A stretch of DNA of 14,375 nucleotides from Flavobacteriales bacterium UBA1820. Its GTDB lineage: Bacteria > Bacteroidota > Bacteroidia > Flavobacteriales > UBA1820. The stretch spans positions 1 to 14,375 of the forward strand of contig DCEW01000006.1 in NCBI GenBank assembly GCA_002314265.1, given 5' to 3'. Below, one piece after another: positions 1 to 6,664 of the stretch (its first letter is position 1; every line of letters begins with the position of its first letter). A program made the position numbers and the translations under genes. Under the pieces are notes generated by a model. It was not told the DNA's origin. It saw only the letters and a program-made list of their open reading frames with translations, and did not search any database.

Positions 1-15
1 GAAAACGAAGTTTTC
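1..15. repeat. Short perfect inverted repeat at window edge
   Basis: GAAAAC and GTTTTC form a perfect 6-bp stem around a GAA loop, followed by GCCCC. It could be the remnant of a terminator or hairpin belonging to a gene left of the window, but the upstream sequence is missing, so this cannot be decided. The rest of the 70-base lead-in to polA shows no TAnnTTTG promoter element that I can recognise. Confidence 0.3.
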
Positions 16-70
16 GCCCCGCGACAAGGCCGGATGTGCCGCTCCTACCCATAAAGACCACATTTTACTT

Positions 71-2899
71 ATGGAAACCGAAGAAGACAAACGACTTTTC
101 CTGCTCGACTCCTACGCACTGATCTACCGGGGATACTTCGCCTTCATGAAAACCGTGCGTCCCAACAGCCACGGCGAAGACACCTCGGCCGTGATGGGGT
201 TTGTCAATACCCTGCTCGACCTGTTGCGCAAGGAGCGTCCCAGCCATATCGCGGCCGTATTCGACACCGCCAAACCCACCTTCCGCCACGAGCTGTTCGA
301 AGCCTACAAGGCCCAACGGGAGGCGACGCCCGAAGCGATACAGTTTGCCGTGCCGGTGATCAAGGACATCCTGGAGGCTTTCCACATCCCCCAGCTCGCC
401 TGCGAAGGCTTCGAAGCGGACGACGTGATCGGCACCCTGGCCCGAAAAGCCGAACAACAGGGTTTTACCACCTACATGGTTACCCCCGACAAGGACTATG
501 CCCAGCTGGTTACCTCCCGAACCTTCATGTACCGTCCGGCGCGGATGGGCAACGGCATCGAGATATGGGACATTCCCCGGGTGCAGGAGCGTTTCGGGGT
601 GCAAGATCCTTTGCAGGTGCGGGATTACCTGGGCATGATGGGCGATGCGTCGGACAACATCCCCGGGCTGCCGGGAGTAGGAGAAAAAACGGCCAAGAAA
701 TTTCTCGCCGAGTACGGCACGATGGAAAACCTGCTGGCGCACGCGGGAGAGATAGGCGGAGCCTTGGGCAAAAAGATCGAGGAAAACAAGGAACTCGGCC
801 TGTTGTCCAAACGGTTGGCTACCATCGAAACGGACGTTCCGGTCGCTTTCGACCCCAAGGCCTTCCATCTGGACCGTCCCGATCTGCCAGCCGTACGGAA
901 GATCTTCCAGCGCTTGGAACTCCGGCGGATGATGGAGGCCGTCTATCGGGATTTCGGCGGGAATGCCCCCGAAGAAGCCCCCCAGACCTCATCGGCAGCG
1001 AAGGAAAACTCCCCGTCCGACCCGGGGACTTCGCCGGCCGGACAGCTCGACATGTTCGCCGATCCGCAAGGGGCCGCCGGGGACTTGTTCGCTACTCTTC
1101 CCGGGCTGGTCGAGACGCCGCACCGATACGTGGAGGTCCGCGAACCGGCCGAACTCGAGGCGCTGATCGGACGGCTCAAGAAGGCGAAAGAGTTTACTTT
1201 CGATACGGAAACCACTTCGCTCAAGGCTTTCGACACCCGGATCGTCGGGATGTCCTTTTCGCTGGAAAAGGGGGAGGCCTACTGGGTGCGTCTGGACGGC
1301 GAGCCGCAGCGGACGAAAGAGACCTTGGAACGCTTTCGGGAGGTGTTCGAAGACCCCTCGATCGGGAAGAGCGGACAAAACCTCAAATTTGACATCGAGG
1401 TGCTGGCCGGGTACGGTATCCGGGTACTGGGGACACTGTTCGACACGATGGTGGCGCATTACCTGATCAACCCCGAATCCCGCCACGGGATGGACATCCT
1501 TTCCGAGCAATACCTCCACTACCGTCCGATGAGCTACACGGAAATGATGGGGCGCGAGAAAGATATCCGGTTGGTCGACCCGGAGCGACTTAAGGAATAC
1601 GCGTGCGAAGATGCGGACATCACCGGGCAACTGCGTCAGGTACTCGATCCGATGCTGGACGAAAAAGGAGCACGGGAACTGTTCTGTCATCTGGAGACGC
1701 CGCTGATCCCTGTGCTGGCCGACATGGAACGAACCGGGGTGCGCATCGACACGGCCGAACTGGCGCGGCTGCGGCAGGAATTCCAAACGGAACTCGCAGA
1801 GGTGGAGGCTCGGATCTTCGAACAGGCGGGCGAGCGGTTCAACCTCAACTCGCCCAAACAACTGGGCGAGGTGCTCTTCGGCCGCCTTGCGCTGGTCGAC
1901 AAGCCGAAAAAGACCAAAACGGGACAATGGTCCACTTCGGAGGAGGTGCTTTCCGACCTGGCGCCCGAACATCCCATCGTGGCGGACATCCTGGAATATC
2001 GTTCCATCGGGAAACTGCTCTCCACCTACATCGAAGCGCTGCCCCAGGAGATCAACCCCCACTCGGGGCGCATCCATACTTCGTTCAACCAGACCCTTAC
2101 AGCTACCGGACGTCTGTCCTCGTCCAATCCCAACCTGCAGAACATCCCGGTGCGCACCCCCCGGGGGCAGATGATTCGGCGGGCTTTCGTTGCTTCGTCG
2201 GACGACTATCGGATCCTTTCGGCGGACTATTCGCAGATCGAGTTGCGCATCATTGCTTCCCTGGCGGGGGAAGATGCGATGATCGAGGCCTTCGCCCAAG
2301 GACAGGACATCCACCGTTCGACCGCTTCGCGGGTATTCGGCGTGCCGTTGGAGGAGGTGACCCGGGAGCAGCGCAGCCACGCCAAAAGCGTGAATTTCGG
2401 CATTATCTACGGGGTGTCCCCGCATGGTCTTTCCCGCCAGACGTCCCTCTCGCGGGCCGAGGCAGCGGCAGTGATCGATTCGTACTACCGGACGTATCCC
2501 AAACTGCGGGACTACATCGAATCGGTCAAGGAGTTCGCCCGCACGCATGGCTACGTGGAGACCATTCTGGGCCGTCGGCGTTACTTGCCGGACATTCTCT
2601 CCCGCAATGCCAATGTCCGCGCGGCGGCCGAACGCAACGCGATCAACGCCCCGATCCAGGGTTCGGCGGCCGACATCGTCAAACGCGCGATGATCGACGT
2701 ATTCGCGGCCCTCAACTCCGGGGGCTACGCGGCAAAGATGCTCCTGCAAGTACACGACGAGTTGGTACTGGATGTCCCTGTGGCCGAACTGGAGGAGGTA
2801 GGTGCGCTGGTAAAAGAAAAGATGGAGGCTGCCTGGCAAGGAAGGGTGCCGCTGGTGGTCGAAGTGGGTACGGGAGCCAACTGGCTCGAGGCGCATTGA
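71..2899 (+). CDS. polA: DNA polymerase I (5' nuclease, 3'-5' proofreading exonuclease and polymerase)
   Basis: This is family A DNA polymerase, which fills gaps and removes RNA primers during Okazaki fragment processing and excision repair. At 942 aa it is close to E. coli Pol I (928). The 5'-nuclease/flap domain spans about 7-295, with EADD at 115-118, TPDKD at 138-142 and the helix-hairpin-helix GLPGVGEKTAKKF at 199-211. A low-complexity linker covers about 298-345. The 3'-5' exonuclease domain (about 350-540) keeps its acidic residues: DTET with D378 and E380, D441 in NLKFD, and Y510/D514 in YACED, so proofreading looks active. The polymerase domain has motif A (D719 in ADYSQIELR), motif B (R768, K772, F776, Y780) and motif C (QVHDE, H895-E897). 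F776 is the position that disfavours dideoxynucleotides in family A enzymes. The start is the first ATG giving the conserved N-terminal RLFLLDSYALIYRGY. It is a single gene, followed by its own hairpin. Confidence 0.98.
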   Translation: METEEDKRLFLLDSYALIYRGYFAFMKTVRPNSHGEDTSAVMGFVNTLLDLLRKERPSHIAAVFDTAKPTFRHELFEAYKAQREATPEAIQFAVPVIKDILEAFHIPQLACEGFEADDVIGTLARKAEQQGFTTYMVTPDKDYAQLVTSRTFMYRPARMGNGIEIWDIPRVQERFGVQDPLQVRDYLGMMGDASDNIPGLPGVGEKTAKKFLAEYGTMENLLAHAGEIGGALGKKIEENKELGLLSKRLATIETDVPVAFDPKAFHLDRPDLPAVRKIFQRLELRRMMEAVYRDFGGNAPEEAPQTSSAAKENSPSDPGTSPAGQLDMFADPQGAAGDLFATLPGLVETPHRYVEVREPAELEALIGRLKKAKEFTFDTETTSLKAFDTRIVGMSFSLEKGEAYWVRLDGEPQRTKETLERFREVFEDPSIGKSGQNLKFDIEVLAGYGIRVLGTLFDTMVAHYLINPESRHGMDILSEQYLHYRPMSYTEMMGREKDIRLVDPERLKEYACEDADITGQLRQVLDPMLDEKGARELFCHLETPLIPVLADMERTGVRIDTAELARLRQEFQTELAEVEARIFEQAGERFNLNSPKQLGEVLFGRLALVDKPKKTKTGQWSTSEEVLSDLAPEHPIVADILEYRSIGKLLSTYIEALPQEINPHSGRIHTSFNQTLTATGRLSSSNPNLQNIPVRTPRGQMIRRAFVASSDDYRILSADYSQIELRIIASLAGEDAMIEAFAQGQDIHRSTASRVFGVPLEEVTREQRSHAKSVNFGIIYGVSPHGLSRQTSLSRAEAAAVIDSYYRTYPKLRDYIESVKEFARTHGYVETILGRRRYLPDILSRNANVRAAAERNAINAPIQGSAADIVKRAMIDVFAALNSGGYAAKMLLQVHDELVLDVPVAELEEVGALVKEKMEAAWQGRVPLVVEVGTGANWLEAH
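1043..1057 (+). other. Candidate beta-clamp-binding pentapeptide QLDMF in the Pol I linker
   Basis: Residues 325-329 of PolA read QLDMF, one substitution from the bacterial sliding-clamp-binding consensus QL(S/D)LF. It lies in the Pro/Ser/Ala-rich, probably disordered linker between the 5'-nuclease and the proofreading domain, where a tethering peptide would be accessible. The match is visible in the sequence; the function is inferred. Confidence 0.45.
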
Positions 2900-2935
2900 C
2901 CTGCGGTAGTTCAAGATAAGAGGGGGCGAGGTGTC

Positions 2936-2959
2936 AAGCCGTCGGAAACGGCGGCTTTT
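2936..2959 (+). terminator. Hairpin with short T-run after polA, possible terminator
   Basis: Two overlapping pairings are possible. GCCGT (2938-2942) can pair with ACGGC (2948-2952) around a 5-base loop. Alternatively AAGCCG (2936-2941) pairs with CGGCTT (2952-2957). Four Ts (2956-2959) follow or form part of the stem. It lies 37 bases past the polA stop and directly before the tilS promoter, which suits a weak intrinsic terminator. An operator role is also possible because the tilS -33 region would fall inside the stem. Confidence 0.4.
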
Positions 2960-2961
2960 CG

Positions 2962-2969
2962 TATCTTTG
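2962..2969 (+). promoter_or_regulatory. Bacteroidetes-type -7 promoter element for tilS
   Basis: TATCTTTG matches the Bacteroidetes primary-sigma -7 consensus TAnnTTTG at every fixed position. It sits 19 bases before the tilS ATG, which predicts a very short 5' leader of roughly 15 bases. I see no good TTTG -33 box at the expected spacing; that area is occupied by the hairpin at 2936-2959. Confidence 0.7.
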
Positions 2970-2988
2970 CATCCATAAGAGCCAACGG

Positions 2989-4350
2989 ATGGAAAACAGC
3001 TTGGACAGACGGTTTTTGGAACACGTGAGAGTAGAGTTTCCGGAATTTTTCTCCGGGGGGCGTTTTCTTTTGGCTTTCAGCGGCGGGGTGGACTCGACCG
3101 TACTGGGATACTTGCTCAAAAAGACAAAAGTGCCCTTCGTGGCGGCGCATTGCAACTTTCACCTGCGGGGGGAGGAATCCTTGCGGGATGAGCGCTTTGC
3201 GGTGCGGCAGGCCGAACGGTGGGGGGTGGAACTGCTTCGGGAGTCCTTCGATACCCGGGAATACGCCCTGCGGGAAAAGTGCTCGGTCGAGATGGCGGCG
3301 CGGGATTTGCGCTACGGGTGGTTTGCCCGCCTGGTGCGGGAATTCCGTCTGGCGGGAGTGATCACGGCCCATCATGGCGACGACCAGGTGGAGACGGTGT
3401 TGCTCAACTTTACACGGGGCTCCTCGTGGGAGGGACTGGCTGGGATGCGTCCCCGCCACGGGATGATCCTGCGGCCGATGCTGCCTTTCTCGCGCGAGGA
3501 GATCGAACGGTTTGCCCGGCAGAACGGCTGGGAGTGGGTGGAGGACTCGACCAATGCTTCGACCGACTACGTGCGAAATCTGCTGCGGATCGAGGTGATC
3601 CCTCACCTGAAGCGCATCAACCCTTCCCTGGTGCATTCGGTGGGAGAGAACACGGCTTACCTGCAGCAAGCGGCGGGGCTTTACGCGCATCTGGTGCAGG
3701 AAAAAACGGCCTTGATGGTTTCCCGGCGCGGGTCGCGGGATCGGATAAGCATTCCGGCGCTGCGGTCGCTGGGGCGCGAGGCGGGAGCGGCGCTTTACGA
3801 GATCCTCAAAGGCTACGGGCTGGAGTCGCGCACGGGCGATGTGATGCGCAGCGTCGTACGGGGACACAGCGGGGCGGTATTTGCGGGGGTGGACTTCCGT
3901 TTGCTGCGCGATCGGGATTTTCTGCTCATCGAAAGAACGGGTGCTTCCGAGCTGGAAGACGAGGTATTCGACATCGAAGCGGGGGTGCAACGGGTGGACT
4001 TCCCTTTGCGACTGCACCTGGAGTGGTCGGAGCGGACTGCGGGCGAGACATTCGACCGGGGAACTTTGACGGCGTGTTTCGATGCGGACCGCTTGGCGTT
4101 CCCGTTGCGGCTACGACGTCCCCGGCCGGGCGATACGATACTGCCTTTGGGAATGGGCGGGCGGAAGAAAAAGGTGTCCAAGCTGTTCAAGGACTGCAAG
4201 CTGTCCTTGTTCGACAAGCGGGATGCCTGGCTGCTGTGTTCGGCCGATGGGCAGGTGGCTTGGGCGGTGGGCTTGCGCTCCAGCGAGGCTTTCCGCGTGA
4301 GCGACGATACTCGTCGGGTGCTGACGGTACGCTGGGAGCCTTTGGGCTGA
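2989..4350 (+). CDS. tilS: tRNA(Ile)-lysidine synthetase TilS
   Basis: TilS attaches lysine to C34 of the CAU-anticodon tRNA(Ile) using ATP, converting it to lysidine so that the tRNA reads AUA and is charged with isoleucine. It is an essential cytoplasmic enzyme. The N-terminal PP-loop ATPase domain carries SGGVDS at 31-36, AHHGDDQVET at 127-136 and the DSTNASTDYVRN signature at 186-197. A middle region follows, then the C-terminal TilS domain with RPRPGDTILPLG (378-388) and GRKKKVSKLFKD (391-402), both typical of tRNA-binding TilS tails. The length of 453 aa is near E. coli TilS (432), so the full-length, three-domain form is present. The ATG start lies 19 bases after a clear -7 promoter box. 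The gene seems to have its own promoter rather than depending on polA. No lesion is seen. Confidence 0.96.
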   Translation: MENSLDRRFLEHVRVEFPEFFSGGRFLLAFSGGVDSTVLGYLLKKTKVPFVAAHCNFHLRGEESLRDERFAVRQAERWGVELLRESFDTREYALREKCSVEMAARDLRYGWFARLVREFRLAGVITAHHGDDQVETVLLNFTRGSSWEGLAGMRPRHGMILRPMLPFSREEIERFARQNGWEWVEDSTNASTDYVRNLLRIEVIPHLKRINPSLVHSVGENTAYLQQAAGLYAHLVQEKTALMVSRRGSRDRISIPALRSLGREAGAALYEILKGYGLESRTGDVMRSVVRGHSGAVFAGVDFRLLRDRDFLLIERTGASELEDEVFDIEAGVQRVDFPLRLHLEWSERTAGETFDRGTLTACFDADRLAFPLRLRRPRPGDTILPLGMGGRKKKVSKLFKDCKLSLFDKRDAWLLCSADGQVAWAVGLRSSEAFRVSDDTRRVLTVRWEPLG

Positions 4351-4379
4351 TGGGGAGGGCGAGTGATGCCCCCAGGCAT

Positions 4380-4397
4380 GCGCCGCGCAAGCGGCGC
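4380..4397. repeat. GC-rich hairpin with GCAA tetraloop (first of a tandem pair)
   Basis: GCGCCGC (4380-4386) pairs perfectly with GCGGCGC (4391-4397) around the loop GCAA, a GNRA-type tetraloop. It lies 30 bases past the tilS stop. No T-run follows, so a classical intrinsic terminator is not supported. Confidence 0.6.
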
Positions 4398-4415
4398 TGC
4401 GGCCGCAAGGCCGCA
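4398..4415. repeat. GC-rich hairpin with GCAA tetraloop (second of a tandem pair)
   Basis: TGCGGCC (4398-4404) pairs perfectly with GGCCGCA (4409-4415) around another GCAA loop, starting at the base directly after the first hairpin. The stem sequence differs from the first, but stem length (7 bp) and loop are identical. It is followed by A-rich sequence, not Ts. It may act as an RNA 3'-end stabiliser, a transcription attenuator or a genomic repeat unit. Confidence 0.6.
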
Positions 4416-4485
4416 AACGAAACGGCCCGACAGGGTGTGAACAAAAAAAGAAGAAAAAAACATAAAACAGACTGACTGAACGAAG

Positions 4486-6657
4486 ATGAAAAAATGGCTC
4501 GTATTCCTCGCTCTGACGCTATCGACCTTGGGCGTTCGGGCACAAATACTGGATCCTGTTTCCTGGAACACTTCGGCCGAAAAGGTCTCGGACGGCGTCT
4601 ATCGGCTCGATGCCCGGGCGGACATGCTGCCTTCGTGGCACATCTACGCCTTGACCCTGCCGGCGGAAGGGCCCATCCCGACGGAATTCGTTTTCTCGCA
4701 ACAGGGGTACTCCCTCCAAGGGAAAATGCAGGAACCGACACCCCTGAAATCCTACGATGAAAATTTCCGCATGGACATCCTCTGGCACGACGGCCAGCCG
4801 GTTTTCTCGCAGCAGATCGAGATCACGGGCGAGCCGTTGGCACAAATCCAGGCCGAAGTTACCTACATGGCTTGCAACGACCAGCAGTGCCTGCCGCCGG
4901 AGACCCGGATGCTGACGTTCCGGCTGCCGGGCGGTGAGCAGTTCTCCCCCGCGCAAAAAGCTCCCGCCGCCCAGCAGGTGCCCATGACGCCGCTCACCCC
5001 GGCCAAGAAGTCCTCTGACGGATCCCAAACTTCGGATCAGGCCTCCGCCGCCGCCTCAGCGGCAGAGACAGTGATCGGCGGACAAGACGGCCCGACGGAG
5101 ATCCGGGTGGCGGATTCGCTCGGGGAGGATTCGGGGACGCAGGTCGAGGAAACTGGAGCACTCAATACCGCCCAAGAGGCAAACGGCCGACCGGAGGGGA
5201 CTTCCTCGGGACTGCTCGGGACGTTCCTCTTTGCCTTTGTCGCAGGGCTGCTGGCGCTGGTTACCCCTTGTGTCTTTCCGATGATCCCGATGACGGTCAG
5301 CTTCTTCATGAAACGGTATTCCGACCGGAAGAAGGGCATCCGCGATGCGATACTTTACGGACTGTCCATCATAGCGATTTACCTGATCCTGGGGGTAGGG
5401 GTTTCGGCCCTCTTCGGGGCAGACGCGCTCAATGCGATGTCGACCGACCCGTGGTTCAACATTTTCTTCTTCGTGCTGTTGGTGGTCTTCGCGGCTTCGT
5501 TCTTCGGGGCGTTCGAACTGACCCTTCCTTCCTCGTGGGTGAACAAGATGGACCGCAAGTCCGACCGGGCCGGGCTGGTAGGGATCTTCTTCATGGCCTT
5601 TACCTTGGCTTTGGTGTCGTTTTCGTGCACAGGTCCCTTCGTAGGGACGATCCTGGTGGAAGCCGCCGTCAAAGGCAACTTCTGGGGACCGGTGGTGGGC
5701 ATGGCGGGGTTTGCCATCGCTCTGGCCTTGCCGTTTACACTCTTTGCCCTGTTCCCGGGTTGGCTTTCGGGGCTGCCCAAATCCGGCGGTTGGCTCAACT
5801 CGGTCAAAGTGGTGCTGGGCTTTATCGAACTGGCTTTCGCCCTCAAATTTCTCTCCAATGCGGACATGGTGCTGGACTGGCACTTGCTGGAACGCGAGGT
5901 GTTCATCGCTCTCTGGGTGGTGATCTTTGCGATGATGGGCTTTTACCTGCTGGGAAAAATCCGCTTGCCGCACGATAGCCCGTTGGAAAGCATCTCGGTA
6001 ACGCGCCTGTTCCTGGCGCTGATCACCCTGTCCTTCGCCCTGTACCTGGTGCCGGGCATCTGGGGCGCTCCGGTGAAGATCATCTCGGCCTTTGCCCCTC
6101 CGACGACCTATTCCGAGGCGGCTTCGGCGGGCGGAAGCAAGGAGACGCTCGAAATCCTTCAGATAGAGCCGATGTCCGTGCGGCGTGAACCGATAGGACT
6201 TCCCTACCGGGAAACCGGCCCGCAAGGCATTCCGGTGTTCACCGACCTGAAACAGGCCACGACCTTTGCCAAGGCGATGAACCGCCCGATCCTGTTGGAT
6301 TTTACGGGGAAAGCGTGTGTGAACTGCCGCAAGATGGAAGCCGACGTCTGGTCCGATGCGCGCGTGAAGGAACTGCTCTCCAATGAATTTGTCGTGGTGG
6401 AACTCTACGTCGATTTCCGGGAAAAACTCCCCGAGAGCGAGCAATACACCACCCCCGAAGGGAAATCCATCCGCACCGTGGGGCAAAAATGGACGGACTA
6501 CCAGATCCGCCGTTTCGGGAGCAATTCCCAGCCGTACTACGTGATCACCGACCCGGACGACCGGGTGATCGCGCCTACCCGGGCTTACGACACCGATGTG
6601 GAGGCCTACCTGGCCTGGCTCAACGAGGCCCTCGAAACTTTCCGCGCACAGAAATAA
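4486..6657 (+). CDS. dsbD: DsbD-type transmembrane thiol:disulfide interchange protein
   Basis: It carries electrons from cytoplasmic thioredoxin across the inner membrane to reduce periplasmic disulfides, for example in disulfide isomerases and cytochrome c maturation. The 723-aa protein begins with a signal peptide (likely cleavage after VRA at 17-19). The periplasmic N-terminal domain holds C130 and C135 (ACNDQQC). A low-complexity Ala/Ser/Gln/Gly-rich linker follows at about 152-240. The membrane domain of about eight helices (about 243-525) has PCVFP (C262) and SCTGPFVG (C381), the redox pair of the CcdA/DsbD core. A C-terminal thioredoxin-like domain (about 585-723) has CVNC (C611, C614) and a cis-Pro candidate in SQPYY. 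These six cysteines are the only ones in the protein, exactly the three pairs of the DsbD relay. The upstream gap is A-rich with no clear -7 box. ygiQ starts seven bases after the stop, suggesting co-transcription. Confidence 0.94.
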   Translation: MKKWLVFLALTLSTLGVRAQILDPVSWNTSAEKVSDGVYRLDARADMLPSWHIYALTLPAEGPIPTEFVFSQQGYSLQGKMQEPTPLKSYDENFRMDILWHDGQPVFSQQIEITGEPLAQIQAEVTYMACNDQQCLPPETRMLTFRLPGGEQFSPAQKAPAAQQVPMTPLTPAKKSSDGSQTSDQASAAASAAETVIGGQDGPTEIRVADSLGEDSGTQVEETGALNTAQEANGRPEGTSSGLLGTFLFAFVAGLLALVTPCVFPMIPMTVSFFMKRYSDRKKGIRDAILYGLSIIAIYLILGVGVSALFGADALNAMSTDPWFNIFFFVLLVVFAASFFGAFELTLPSSWVNKMDRKSDRAGLVGIFFMAFTLALVSFSCTGPFVGTILVEAAVKGNFWGPVVGMAGFAIALALPFTLFALFPGWLSGLPKSGGWLNSVKVVLGFIELAFALKFLSNADMVLDWHLLEREVFIALWVVIFAMMGFYLLGKIRLPHDSPLESISVTRLFLALITLSFALYLVPGIWGAPVKIISAFAPPTTYSEAASAGGSKETLEILQIEPMSVRREPIGLPYRETGPQGIPVFTDLKQATTFAKAMNRPILLDFTGKACVNCRKMEADVWSDARVKELLSNEFVVVELYVDFREKLPESEQYTTPEGKSIRTVGQKWTDYQIRRFGSNSQPYYVITDPDDRVIAPTRAYDTDVEAYLAWLNEALETFRAQK

Positions 6658-6664
6658 ACCCGAG

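Noticed and set aside
989..2914. Long open frame on the minus strand (641 codons) opposite polA
   Set aside because: It is a shadow of polA: no family resemblance, compositional bias typical of antisense reading, and no promoter or start context.
4351..4485. Intrinsic terminator or promoter in the tilS-dsbD gap
   Set aside because: The hairpins lack a following T-run, and no TAnnTTTG element is present, so neither is called. The A-rich stretch at 4441-4470 probably only aids translation initiation.
6596..6664. Upstream in-frame ATG extending ygiQ by 23 residues into dsbD
   Set aside because: The extension is out-of-frame dsbD sequence. Family proteins begin near FLPTSRKEMDRLGWD, and the ATG at 6665 sits naturally seven bases after the dsbD stop.
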